From Chloroflexota bacterium (GTDB lineage Bacteria > Chloroflexota > Anaerolineae > Anaerolineales > E44-bin32): a stretch of DNA of 64,000 bases. The stretch lies in the NCBI GenBank assembly GCA_022561385.1, contig JADFRG010000002.1:1-64000 (forward strand), given 5' to 3'. Of the stretch, positions 1 through 8,382 are shown piece after piece. A program made the translations under genes and the position numbers. The notes beneath the pieces are model-generated. The model was not told where the DNA came from. It searched no databases and saw only the letters and a program-made list of their open reading frames with translations. How positions within the stretch are numbered: position 1 is the first letter of the stretch; every line of letters starts with the position of its first letter.

Positions 1-90
1 CGAATGTCCCTAGCTCGCATATGACTGCCTGAATTTGTGGCCTCTTTTCGAGGCCGGCCGATCTTCGCAGCCCGATTCCATCGCCCCAGC

Positions 91-96
91 TATAAT
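91..96 (+). promoter_or_regulatory. -10 box of hflX (leaderless spacing)
   Basis: A perfect TATAAT begins exactly 12 nt before the hflX ATG at 103, so transcription would begin at the A of the start codon. I see no convincing -35 hexamer and no Shine-Dalgarno sequence. This is one of several genes here with the same geometry. Confidence 0.6.
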
Positions 97-102
97 GACG
101 TT

Positions 103-1422
103 ATGGGAAAACATGCGTTGCCCACGGGTGGACCGCGGGAGCGGGCGCTGCTCGTCGGTGTGGAGCTCCGGGGAACGGATTCCATCCTCTCCCTGGATAG
201 CTCGCTCAAGGAGCTTGCGCTGCTGGCGGACAGCGCCGGGTTATCGGTGGTCGGAGAGTCCAGGCAGCGGCTCCAAAAGCCAGATCCGAAGACCTATGTT
301 GGGTCGGGCAAGGTCAAGGAGATAAGGGCGCTGGCAGAGGAGACGTTGGCAGACGTCGTGCTCTTTGACGAGGAGCTGTCGCCTCGCCATCAACGCGAGT
401 TAGAAAAGGAATTTGATGAGGAGGTGCGGGTCCTGGATCGCACGGCACTCATCCTCGACGTGTTTGCACAACACGCTCGCACCCGGGAGGGCGCGCTCCA
501 GGTCGAATTGGCCCAGTATGAATATAGACTCCCCAGGTTAACCAGAGCCTGGACGCACTTGGCCAGGCAAGCCGGCGGTGGAGCGGGGCGCACGGGCGCG
601 GCAGGCGGGGTCGGCCTGCGTGGACCCGGCGAGACGCAGCTGGAAGTTGATAAGCGGGAGATCAGCAGGCGCATTCACCATCTGAAGGGCGAAATAGAGA
701 AGCTGCGAGCCCACCGTGGTCGGTACCGATCCAGACGCCGCCACTCTCAGATTCCCATCGTAGCCCTGGTCGGATACACAAATGCCGGCAAATCCACACT
801 GCTCAACCAGCTGACCGACGGAGGAGTTTTCGTAGCGAACCAACTCTTCGCCACGCTGGATCCCACCACCCGCCGGGCTGAGCTGCCGGGCGGCAAGGCG
901 ATCCTGGTCACTGACACAGTGGGTTTCATCCAAAAGCTGCCCACAACGCTGGTGGCCGCCTTCCAGGCTACGCTGGAGGAGATCTCGGAGGCAGATCTAC
1001 TGCTTCACGTAATCGATATTTCGCACGCGGATGCGGCGGCGCAGGCCAGGAGCGTGATCGAGACGCTGCGGGACATTGGGGCCGACACGTTGCCACTCCT
1101 GACTGCCGCAAACAAGATCGATGTACTGCCGAATGGCAAGCCGGCATTCCCGGAGGCGGTTCCGATCTCGGCCCTCACCGGAGAGGGGATGCCGGAATTA
1201 CTGGCTGCCATTGAAAACGAACTCTACATCGTGATGGTGCCGGTGAGGGTCCAGCTGCCGTACGAGCAGGGCCGACTGATCAGCATGTTTCATGAACACG
1301 GGCTCGTTGAGCTTGAGCAACATGTCGATGGGGTTGTGAAGATGGAGGGGCGCTTACCTCGACGTCTGGCATGGGCATTCAAGCCTTATCGAGAGGACCT
1401 CGAGGAATCCGCGCTTGGTTGA
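103..1422 (+). CDS. hflX: GTPase HflX
   Basis: Ribosome-associated GTPase of the HflX family, which splits or rescues stalled ribosomes in the cytoplasm. The 439-residue protein has the N-terminal HflX nucleotide-binding region and a glycine-rich linker ending in GLRGPGETQLEVDKR. The G domain follows, with G1 GYTNAGKST near residue 224, the switch sequence FATLDPTTRR, G3 DTVGF near 270 and G4 NKID near 337. The ATG at 103 is preferred over an in-frame start at 37 because homologous sequence starts here and a TATAAT lies exactly 12 nt upstream. Its stop overlaps the next gene by 8 nt, so the two are probably co-transcribed. The length is normal for the family. Confidence 0.95.
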   Translation: MGKHALPTGGPRERALLVGVELRGTDSILSLDSSLKELALLADSAGLSVVGESRQRLQKPDPKTYVGSGKVKEIRALAEETLADVVLFDEELSPRHQRELEKEFDEEVRVLDRTALILDVFAQHARTREGALQVELAQYEYRLPRLTRAWTHLARQAGGGAGRTGAAGGVGLRGPGETQLEVDKREISRRIHHLKGEIEKLRAHRGRYRSRRRHSQIPIVALVGYTNAGKSTLLNQLTDGGVFVANQLFATLDPTTRRAELPGGKAILVTDTVGFIQKLPTTLVAAFQATLEEISEADLLLHVIDISHADAAAQARSVIETLRDIGADTLPLLTAANKIDVLPNGKPAFPEAVPISALTGEGMPELLAAIENELYIVMVPVRVQLPYEQGRLISMFHEHGLVELEQHVDGVVKMEGRLPRRLAWAFKPYREDLEESALG

Positions 1423-4348
1423 CCCCCGCGCGTATGCGGAGCTTCAGGGGCTGCTGAAGGAGAAAATACGCGGGGAAGTCAGGTTCGACCGTTACACTCG
1501 ATCAATTTATTCCACCGACGCGTCCATTCACAAAATCACCCCACTCGGGGTAGTGCTGCCTGAAACCGAGGAGGACCTCTTCTCGGTGGTGGAAACCGCC
1601 GCGAATTTGGGGATTCCACTGCTGCCGAGAGGGGCCGGGACCAGCCTCTCAGGAGCCGCGGTGGGCGAGGCTTTGATTGTAGATTGTTCCGTACATCTGG
1701 CTCAGATCTATCAGATCGATCCCGAGTCTCGCACGGCAGAGGTGGGCCCGGGCGTCGTATGTACTCAGCTGAATGCGGCCGCGGCGAAACTGGGCCTCAT
1801 GTACGGGCCGGACCCCGCTTCGGCCGATCGGGCCACCTTTGGCGGGATGATCGGAACGAATGCCACGGGCGCACATTCCATCCGGTATGGCATGACGGTC
1901 GACCACGTGCTCGCGGTCGACACCGTCTTAGCCGACGGTTCGGCCGCACGTTTCGAGGAAATGAGTTTGGTGGCGGCCCGGCAAAGAGCGGAAAATTCAG
2001 GTCTCGAGGCCAAAATCTACGGCGCAGCACTTGCCGTGAAGAGCAAATACGCAGAGGCGGTGGTGGAACGATGGCCGCGCACCTGGCGGCGGTCCTCGGG
2101 CTACAGCTTGAACTACCTGACCGGTTACACTCCCGATCGGCCCGCAGCGTGGTATCAGGGGGATTACCCGCCTCCGTCCGAGTTCAACCTGGCCCCGCTC
2201 CTGTGCGGATCGGAGGGAACTCTGGCGATCCTGCGCAGAGCCGAAGTTCGTCTGGTCCCTCGGCCGCGGTACACCACGTTGGTTGTGCTGGAATTCGACA
2301 GCGTGGTGCAGGCCTGCGACTACACGCCCGCCATCCTGGAAACCGAGCCGGCGGCGGTTGAATTGATCCCGCGCACGCTGATCGAACGCGCGCGTGCCGT
2401 TCCCGCCTATGCGCGACGATTGGGCTTTGTGGATGGGGACCCGGCCGCGTTGCTCGTGGTCGAGTACACCGGGAATACCCAGTCGGAGGCACAGGCCGCG
2501 GCCCAGCAACTCGGGAGAGACGGTCGAACCTTGTCGGATCCGGCAGAACAAGCCGATCTTTGGGCCGTGCGCAAAGCCGGTCTCGGATTACTGATGTCGG
2601 TGCCCGGAGATGCCAAGCCCATCACCTTTATGGAAGATGTCGCGGTTCCGGTCGAGCAGCTGAGCCGTTACGTCAAGGAAGCAGACCGCATCCTGAAAGA
2701 AAACGGAACCTATGGAGAATGGTACGCACATGCCTCGGCCGGGTGCCTCCACATGCGACCACTGGTCGATCTGAAAACCGCCGAAGGCGTCCAGCAGATG
2801 CGAACTATCGCGGACGCGATCGTGGACCTGGCGGTCCGAATGGGGGGCAGCATATCCGGGGAACACGGTGACGGGCTTTCACACACCGAATACAATGCCC
2901 AGCTTTTCGGTACCGAGCTCATGCAGGCCTTCGGTGAGATCAAACAGGCGTTTGACCCAGCGGGCATCCTGAATCCGGGCAAGGTCGTCGAGCCGGCGAA
3001 TGGGGACTCCCGCATGGACACAAACCTGCGCTACGGACCCAGCTACAGGACGGTGGAGCCCGAAACGGTTTTCGCGTTCAAGAGTCAAGGCGGTTTCGTA
3101 GGCGCGGTCGAGGCCTGCTCCGGCGTAGGCATCTGCCGAAAAGCGGGCGGAGTCATGTGCCCATCGTTCCAGGCGACGCTGGACGAGAGGCATTCGACGC
3201 GGGGTCGGGCGAACGCGCTGCGGGCCGCGATTTCAGGTGGATTGCCCTCCGATGCATTGAGCAGCCACGAGATCTACGAGATCTTGGACCTCTGCATCGA
3301 GTGCAAAGGCTGCAAAGCGGAGTGTCCGACGCAGGTGGACATGTCGCGCTTGAAAGCGGAATTTCTGGGCCAATATCATTCGGTCCACGGATTGCCTCTG
3401 AGGAGCCGGTTGTTTGGCGAGATTGCCAGAATTTTCAAGGTCGTGCAGCCTATGGCGGGACTTATTAATTTCGCGGGTCGAACAAGGCTTTTTCGATGGT
3501 TGCTGGGCCAGACCCTGAATATTTCGCCCCAGCGCACCTTGCCGGCGCTGGCGTCAAGGCGCTTCAGCACGTCGTTCGCGCGCAGGCCGTTTGCGCGTAC
3601 GCGGGAGGGGAAGTCCGGCGCGCAGGTGGTGCTGTTTCTGGACACTTATACCGAGTTCAATAACCCAGAGATTGGGGAAGCCGCCGTTGATCTTCTGGGC
3701 GCGGCCGGTTACGAGGTCACCCTGGTCCCTGGACAGGTCTGTTGTGGACGGCCGCTGATCTCCAAAGGGATGTTGGGGCGCGCGAAAGCGAACGCGATGC
3801 GCAACGTGCGCGCGCTTGCACCGTACGCCCGAAGTGGGGCGAAAATTGTTGGACTGGAGCCCTCCTGTATTTCTGCCCTGAGGGACGAGTACCCGGATCT
3901 ACTTCCGGACGATCCATCTGCAATGGATGTTGCCGATGCCGCAATCTTAATTGAAGAGTTTTTCGTGGCGGAGAACCTGGCCGATCGGCTGGCGTTCAAG
4001 CCGGGGGAAGATCGCATCGTGTTGCACAACCACTGCCATACCAAGTCGCTGATCGGCAGCCAGGCGACCCTGGAAATGTTGAGGGCCACCGGTCTTACGG
4101 TAGAGGAAATTCCATCCGGCTGTTGTGGAATGGCGGGCTCGTTTGGTTATGAATCCGAGCACTACGATATCTCTCAGAAGATCGGGGAATTGGAGCTGTT
4201 CCCGGCCGTCCGTCGTGCGATCGATACGCAGGACGGGGTCCAAATCGTGGCGCCCGGAATGTCATGCAGAGCTCAGATACGGGATGGGACCGGAGTCGTG
4301 GCCCAGCACCCGGTTCAGCTGCTGGCCGAGTTATTGGTCGATAAATAA
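1415..4348 (+). CDS. FAD-linked oxidase / Fe-S oxidoreductase fusion (GlcD-GlpC type)
   Basis: A 977-residue fusion of an FAD-binding type-4 oxidase with an iron-sulfur electron-transfer module, as in large D-lactate, D-2-hydroxyglutarate or glycolate dehydrogenases. The FAD pyrophosphate loop is PLLPRGAGTSLSG near residue 68. A ferredoxin-type cluster motif, CIECKGCKAECP, lies near 627, with a second Cys cluster (CSGVGICRKAGGVMC) before it. Two CCG-type motifs, CCGRP near 776 and GCCGMAGSFGYE near 903, are typical of the heterodisulfide-reductase-like C terminus. Electrons from a 2-hydroxyacid would pass from FAD through Fe-S clusters to quinone or another carrier. The start is TTG, overlapping hflX by 8 nt. 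The substrate cannot be read from sequence alone. Confidence 0.9.
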   Translation: MVDPRAYAELQGLLKEKIRGEVRFDRYTRSIYSTDASIHKITPLGVVLPETEEDLFSVVETAANLGIPLLPRGAGTSLSGAAVGEALIVDCSVHLAQIYQIDPESRTAEVGPGVVCTQLNAAAAKLGLMYGPDPASADRATFGGMIGTNATGAHSIRYGMTVDHVLAVDTVLADGSAARFEEMSLVAARQRAENSGLEAKIYGAALAVKSKYAEAVVERWPRTWRRSSGYSLNYLTGYTPDRPAAWYQGDYPPPSEFNLAPLLCGSEGTLAILRRAEVRLVPRPRYTTLVVLEFDSVVQACDYTPAILETEPAAVELIPRTLIERARAVPAYARRLGFVDGDPAALLVVEYTGNTQSEAQAAAQQLGRDGRTLSDPAEQADLWAVRKAGLGLLMSVPGDAKPITFMEDVAVPVEQLSRYVKEADRILKENGTYGEWYAHASAGCLHMRPLVDLKTAEGVQQMRTIADAIVDLAVRMGGSISGEHGDGLSHTEYNAQLFGTELMQAFGEIKQAFDPAGILNPGKVVEPANGDSRMDTNLRYGPSYRTVEPETVFAFKSQGGFVGAVEACSGVGICRKAGGVMCPSFQATLDERHSTRGRANALRAAISGGLPSDALSSHEIYEILDLCIECKGCKAECPTQVDMSRLKAEFLGQYHSVHGLPLRSRLFGEIARIFKVVQPMAGLINFAGRTRLFRWLLGQTLNISPQRTLPALASRRFSTSFARRPFARTREGKSGAQVVLFLDTYTEFNNPEIGEAAVDLLGAAGYEVTLVPGQVCCGRPLISKGMLGRAKANAMRNVRALAPYARSGAKIVGLEPSCISALRDEYPDLLPDDPSAMDVADAAILIEEFFVAENLADRLAFKPGEDRIVLHNHCHTKSLIGSQATLEMLRATGLTVEEIPSGCCGMAGSFGYESEHYDISQKIGELELFPAVRRAIDTQDGVQIVAPGMSCRAQIRDGTGVVAQHPVQLLAELLVDK

Positions 4349-4524
4349 ACCTCTTGAGCCCTCTTAACCGCACCTGACATGCGTATAGCCATTCATTTAT
4401 TCAACTTTTTCGGGGGAAATGATACCCGATTACAGCCATCCATCCCTAAACGGGGATTGGGCTGAAAACGATTCGGGGCAAGCTAAGACCGAATCTGGTT
4501 GAGAACGCTTGGATTAGTCGAATC

Positions 4525-5514
4525 CTACGGCGAATCGTCCTCGAAAATCTCGTGGTAGCCGCGGTCCAGCTCGTTGTCCGAGAGATGGGCGTAGCGCTGC
4601 GTGACGGCGATGCTCTTATGGCGGGCGAGCTCCTGCGCCAGTTTTAGATTACCTCCAGATCCACGTAAAACGGTAGTGACAAAGTAGTGCCGGAAGGAAT
4701 GCGGCGTGATTACGGCACTTTGCCGGTCGCCTAACGCTTCACGCGCGCGCGCGTGCACGATAGAGCGGGCGGTCGTGGTGGAGATTGGGAGAACACGCCT
4801 TCCGGCGCCTTTGTCGTGGCGGGCAGACATCGGCAGGGCGCTCATCGGGCGACCCGAGGCGCCGTCCAGAGTTGACCGGCGGTCGAGATAGTCCTTCATG
4901 TAGCGCAAAGTGCGGCTGGAGAAGCGCACTACCGCCTCGCGATTGCCTTTTCCGATCAGGATCGCGCGGCCCTCGTTCCAATCGATGTCTCCGCGACGCA
5001 GGCCGACGGCCTCATGAACGCGTAATCCGGTGTCGGCAAGGGTAAAGAGTAAGGCACGGTCACGCAGGGCGCGCAGCCAATCGCGCTCATCCGCATCGTC
5101 AGCGCCCTTCAAGGTCTTGGCGTATTCCAGGATGGCCTCGATGTCCTGGCGAGGAAATTGTGGCAGGCGCTGGCCGGGCCGCCTCGCTCGGCGGCGTATG
5201 AGCAGGCGAAGCCGGGGCAGATTGATCTCGGCCCGTCTTTCTGCGGCCAGGTATTCGTACCATCCGGTCAGGGCCGTCAGGTACAGTCTCTCACTGGCGG
5301 GCGAGTACGGAGCTAGGTGGCGTACGAAATCGACGATCCAGTTCTCCGACACATCCCGGACGTCGGTGGCCTCCGGATCCCGTCCTTGATCCCGCAAACT
5401 TGCGCTGAACGCGTTCACGGCGTTCCTGTAGGTACGCGCAGTGTTTGGGCTGCGAGACATCGCAACACCATCGAGATAAGCCGTCAGCGTGTCGTGGACG
5501 CTTGTTGTATTCAT
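4525..5514 (-). CDS. Tyrosine recombinase, XerC/XerD-like
   Basis: A 329-residue site-specific recombinase with a SAM-like N-terminal core-binding domain (about 5-110) and a C-terminal catalytic domain. The catalytic set is visible: Arg165 (TGLRVHEA), Lys189 in IGKGN, His272-x-x-Arg275 (HSFRH), His299 (ELARHKS) and the nucleophile Tyr308 (QRYAHL). Size and motif spacing fit Xer recombinases that resolve chromosome dimers rather than long phage integrases. A TAACAT box lies 15 nt before the ATG, so the leader would be nearly absent. A dif-like palindrome lies 74 bp upstream of the start. No transposase, excisionase or phage gene is next to it. It could alternatively be the integrase of a decayed element. 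Confidence 0.85.
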   Translation of the reverse strand: MNTTSVHDTLTAYLDGVAMSRSPNTARTYRNAVNAFSASLRDQGRDPEATDVRDVSENWIVDFVRHLAPYSPASERLYLTALTGWYEYLAAERRAEINLPRLRLLIRRRARRPGQRLPQFPRQDIEAILEYAKTLKGADDADERDWLRALRDRALLFTLADTGLRVHEAVGLRRGDIDWNEGRAILIGKGNREAVVRFSSRTLRYMKDYLDRRSTLDGASGRPMSALPMSARHDKGAGRRVLPISTTTARSIVHARAREALGDRQSAVITPHSFRHYFVTTVLRGSGGNLKLAQELARHKSIAVTQRYAHLSDNELDRGYHEIFEDDSP

Positions 5515-5587
5515 TCCGGGCTTATGTTAGCCCCAGGAAAAGATTCGCGAAAGTTTGTCATTTCGCACCTCCCTGCGCCTACAGCAT

Positions 5588-5615
5588 GTTTGCGATAATA
5601 GAACTTATCATAACC
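5588..5615. promoter_or_regulatory. dif-like Xer recombination site (candidate)
   Basis: This has an 11-6-11 architecture. The left arm is GTTTGCGATAA, the 6-bp centre is TAGAAC and the right arm is TTATCATAACC. The inner parts GATAA and TTATC are perfect inverted repeats flanking a 6-bp core, as in bacterial dif sites where the inner arms read ATAA-N6-TTAT. It lies 74 bp upstream of the tyrosine recombinase start. Placement next to a xer gene is known for some single-recombinase systems. The call rests on motif shape and location only. Confidence 0.5.
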
Positions 5616-5773
5616 ATACAGAATTATAGGGACAATCCCCCGCGAGTCAAACACCTCCCCGCGTTGTCAGATTTCGAAGGAAATTATGAAGAATGTCGTC
5701 GGCTGCCTGACTGAGCACCTGCGACCCGTGTTTTTCCTCGTCAACGCCACTGGAAATGCCCTTCCCTACCACG

Positions 5774-5981
5774 GGGGTACCCGTATGATGCCAGAACTCA
5801 AATGGATGACAGGGCCACTTTTCTGGTCGTGGAGGACGATCCGGCTACGCTGGTTGCTTTCCGTGATATTCTGGCGGGCCCCGGACGCCCGGGCAGCGCC
5901 CCACACCGGCGTCGCGGTTCGTGATGAGTGCGTGCGGAGCGAGACGGCCTCGCGATTTACAAGAAGGTGAGTTCAGCCAGG
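5774..5981 (+). pseudogene. Fossil of a response-regulator receiver domain
   Basis: A decayed, inverted copy of the start of the regulator encoded at 6035-7069 on the other strand. The frame from 5802 reads MDDRATFLVVEDDPATLV and then AFRDIL, against VDDGATLLIVEDDPAMLV and AFRDIL in the intact gene. Over 78 aligned bases I count 63 identities. Upstream, the GGGG Shine-Dalgarno, the start codon (ATG 5785, GTG in the intact gene) and the ACTCAA before the receiver are also conserved, with a 1-nt deletion. After AFRDIL the frame is lost and about 20-25 residues are missing. FVMS reappears near 5919 and DGLAIYKKV at 5943-5969, matching LIMS and DGVELYKAV. Frameshifts and the missing HD-GYP half make this non-functional. 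Confidence 0.75.
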
Positions 5982-6034
5982 CGAATTTCGGGCCCTAAAG
6001 TGGGTAAAAGGGGACGGTCCAACCGCTCAAGCGC

Positions 6035-7069
6035 TTACGCCGCGATAATAATGCTGTCTTCTTCTGCGATCGATTGAACACTCTTGTGGATCTTGGCAAT
6101 ATCTCCGCGATGCCAGCAGCTCTCAAAGGCTTGCACCATCGCGGGATCAAACTGCTGTCCGGATTGAGAAAGGATCTCCTGAAACGCTTCCTGAGGGGAC
6201 AGAGCCGCCCGGTAGGGTCGGTCTGAGGTCATGGCGTGAAAGGTGTCGGCCACTGCGAGCAAGCGGGCACCGATTGGGATGTCCCCACCCGCAAGCTGGT
6301 CGGGATAGCCGCCACCATCCCACCGCTCATGGTGGTGGCGAACTACCGGGAGCGCGGATTCCAGGTAGGGATTTCCCTCGATCATGTGCGCGCCGAAAAT
6401 GGTGTGCATGCGCATCTCGGCCCACTCGTCCTCGTTCAGCGGTCCGGTCTTGGAGAGCACCTTCTCAGGAACTCCAATCTTGCCCACGTCGTGCAGGATC
6501 GCGCCGAATTCGAGAGCATCCAGGTCGTCTTGAGTCCAATCCAGCTCGAGACCGAGCGCCTGGGTGTAGGCGTTGACGGCCTCGACGTGGCGCAACGTGT
6601 ATTCCCCGGCGCGTGCTTCTATGGCGTTGGCCATGGCGCGCAGGACCGCCTTGAGCTGAATGAGCATCAACTCATCTGAGCGCTGCAGCCGAGCTCTGAC
6701 GGCCGCCAGCAGCTCATGGCTGGTCACCGGCTTGGTGATGTAGTCGTCTACCCCGAGCGCTTTGGCCGCAAAGATATCTTCACGAGTGCCACGAGCGGTC
6801 ACAAAGATGAAAGGAATAGCGGCTCCATTTGGACTCTGACGTACGGCCTTGTAGAGCTCCACTCCGTCCATACCCGGCATGGAGATGTCTGACATGATCA
6901 AATCTGGGTTATCTTTTTGGAGCGCAGCCAGGGCATCCGTGCCGTTCGTGGCGGTGCTGACCACATATCCCTCGCGCTCCAGGATATCCCGGAAGGCAAC
7001 CAGCATGGCCGGATCGTCCTCCACAATCAGCAGAGTGGCACCATCATCCACTTGAGTTTCGCTCTTCAC
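6035..7069 (-). CDS. Response regulator with HD-GYP phosphodiesterase domain
   Basis: A two-component output protein. The N-terminal receiver carries the acidic pair in LLIVEDDP and the phosphoacceptor Asp in LIMSDISMPGMDG. It is followed by an HD-GYP domain with ILHDVGKIGVP and HHERWDGGGYPD. HD-GYP proteins hydrolyse cyclic-di-GMP, so phosphorylation of the receiver would control second-messenger breakdown. I choose the GTG at 7069 (344 aa). It has AGGGG seven bases upstream, and the same start region is conserved in the fossil copy at 5774-5981. An ATG at 7135 would add 22 residues, but a TAACAT box just upstream would start transcription there and leave 7135 leaderless, so it cannot be excluded. 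No partner histidine kinase is adjacent. Confidence 0.9.
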   Translation of the reverse strand: MKSETQVDDGATLLIVEDDPAMLVAFRDILEREGYVVSTATNGTDALAALQKDNPDLIMSDISMPGMDGVELYKAVRQSPNGAAIPFIFVTARGTREDIFAAKALGVDDYITKPVTSHELLAAVRARLQRSDELMLIQLKAVLRAMANAIEARAGEYTLRHVEAVNAYTQALGLELDWTQDDLDALEFGAILHDVGKIGVPEKVLSKTGPLNEDEWAEMRMHTIFGAHMIEGNPYLESALPVVRHHHERWDGGGYPDQLAGGDIPIGARLLAVADTFHAMTSDRPYRAALSPQEAFQEILSQSGQQFDPAMVQAFESCWHRGDIAKIHKSVQSIAEEDSIIIAA

Positions 7070-7214
7070 AAGGCAACCCCTAATCTGCGACCCAGAGAGC
7101 CCTGGGCAGGTCCAATTATTGTCACCACCCTGCATTGGCGCAATGTTACGCTGGTTTATTCGTGAGGGATATACTCACTGCTGCCCCGGAAACATAAGCT
7201 GTAGGAATCTGACT

Positions 7215-7667
7215 GTGAGCAAACGAATCGTCGCCAGGAACCGCAAAGCCGCACGCGATTTTGTGCTCGAGGAGCGGTTTGAGGCGGGAATCTCATTACT
7301 TGGCTCGGAAATCAAGGCCGTCCGCGCCGGACAGGTCAGCCTCAGTGAGGCGCATGTCAACATCGAATCAGGCGAAGCGTGGTTGTTAAACGCGCATATT
7401 GCCGCCTACGAGCCGGCTAGCCAGCGAAATCACGAGCCGCGCCGGCGCCGCAAGCTACTTCTCCATCGGCGCGAATTGGATCAGATGAGGGTCAAGATAA
7501 AGCAGCGCGGTTACACCCTCATCCCGATCCAGATGTACCTCACCCACGGCTTGGCAAAACTCGAGATCGCATTGGCCAAAGGAAAGCGCAAGTATGACAA
7601 GCGGCGTCAAATCGCGGAGCGCGAAGCGCAGAGAGAAATGCAGCGGGCTTTCCGGCGCAGGCGTTGA
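7215..7667 (+). CDS. smpB: SsrA-binding protein SmpB
   Basis: A 150-residue tmRNA-binding protein that loads alanylated tmRNA into stalled ribosomes. The family signature is clear: RNRKAARDFVLEERFEAGI, LLGSEIKAVRAGQVSL, EAWLLNAHIAAYEP and a basic C-terminal tail ending QRAFRRRR. The start is GTG at 7215, where homologous sequence begins, with AGGA eight bases upstream. The ssrA gene for its RNA partner lies 226 bp downstream on the same strand, a common smpB-ssrA arrangement. The gene is divergent from the HD-GYP regulator. Confidence 0.95.
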   Translation: MSKRIVARNRKAARDFVLEERFEAGISLLGSEIKAVRAGQVSLSEAHVNIESGEAWLLNAHIAAYEPASQRNHEPRRRRKLLLHRRELDQMRVKIKQRGYTLIPIQMYLTHGLAKLEIALAKGKRKYDKRRQIAEREAQREMQRAFRRRR

Positions 7668-7739
7668 GCCACCGGCTCCACCTTCCCCAGAGAGCGTAGA
7701 CAATTACCACTCCAAATTCAGACTAAGATTATGTCAATT

Positions 7740-7821
7740 GCGCATAGCCGCTTGATTTGTTGTCGGAAAAATAAAAAATACATGGCCTGTGTGGGTGAAG
7801 GGGTTATTAGTGGCTATGCGC
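7740..7821. repeat. Spaced 10-bp inverted repeat between smpB and ssrA
   Basis: GCGCATAGCC at 7740-7749 is the perfect reverse complement of GGCTATGCGC at 7812-7821. One further flanking base pairs on each side, and the intervening 62 nt is AT-rich. It is not followed by a T-run. It might be the ends of a decayed small element or a structured spacer. Confidence 0.5.
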
Positions 7822-7879
7822 ATTGGCTACAGGGCAGACCCCCTACCCGTGTTATAAGTCGGCATATTGTCCCGCATGT

Positions 7880-7885
7880 TATACT
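7880..7885 (+). promoter_or_regulatory. -10 box of ssrA
   Basis: TATACT begins 14 nt before the mature tmRNA 5' end, which places the transcription start about 2 nt upstream of it. I see no clear -35 hexamer. Confidence 0.5.
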
Positions 7886-7893
7886 CAAGTTTC

Positions 7894-8288
7894 GGGGATG
7901 ATCGGCATCGACGAAGGGGGTTGGAACTGGGTTGCAAGCCGAGAGGCGCCGAGCTCGATAAATCAGCGTACAAAAACAAGTGCCAATCGCACAAACTATG
8001 CGGCTCTGCCGCTTGCTGCGTAAAGGAGCGAGCTAGAGCTGGCCCTCGCTAAGAGGGCTCGCCTCCCGTAACCGCCCTCGGCCGGGTACGGTGTAGGCGG
8101 CAAAAAGTCGGGGTGCCGCAGGGGAAGCCCCTAAACCTGCGAAAGACGGACTTTCGGGTCCTAGCGGCTGGCCAATGGTGAGCCCTTCCGATCGGGCTCC
8201 CGGCGGCGAGAACATAATAGATCGGCTAAGCTTGTAGACACCTGGTTACCTAAGCCTTCGGACGCGGGTTCGATTCCCGCCATCTCCA
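7894..8288 (+). ncRNA. ssrA: Transfer-messenger RNA (tmRNA)
   Basis: One-piece tmRNA. The 5' acceptor strand GGGGATG pairs with 3' CATCTCC (one G-U pair). The 3' T-arm has GGGTTCGATTCCC. The 3' CCA is not fully encoded, since the discriminator A is followed by CCT. The tag reading frame at 7982-8023 gives ANRTNYAALPLAA and a TAA stop. This is a typical hydrophobic proteolysis tag ending in Ala-Ala. The RNA frees ribosomes stalled on broken mRNA and acts with SmpB, encoded just upstream. Confidence 0.95.
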
Positions 8289-8297
8289 CCTAAAATA

Positions 8298-8338
8298 ACA
8301 AGCGCGCGACCGAATAAGTACCTCGGTCGCGCGCTTGT
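8298..8338. terminator. Long perfect hairpin between ssrA and the FHA gene
   Basis: A perfect 16-bp stem, ACAAGCGCGCGACCGA with its complement, has a 9-nt loop. It lies between the convergent ends of ssrA and the FHA regulator. On the minus strand it is followed by TATTTTA, and the plus side has no good T-run. It probably ends transcription from one or both sides. Confidence 0.7.
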
Positions 8339-8382
8339 GACTCAGCCCCGCCTCATCTCGTTCGAGGCCGCTCGGTCGCAAT

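Noticed and set aside
5686-5970. 94-codon ORF upstream of the recombinase
   Set aside because: It has AAGGA before its ATG but runs out of frame across the receiver fossil, and its product resembles nothing. The fossil explains the sequence.
4349-6034. Integrated mobile element around the tyrosine recombinase
   Set aside because: There is no transposase, excisionase or phage gene, no flanking direct repeats, and no tRNA target. The nearby dif-like site fits a housekeeping Xer role better.
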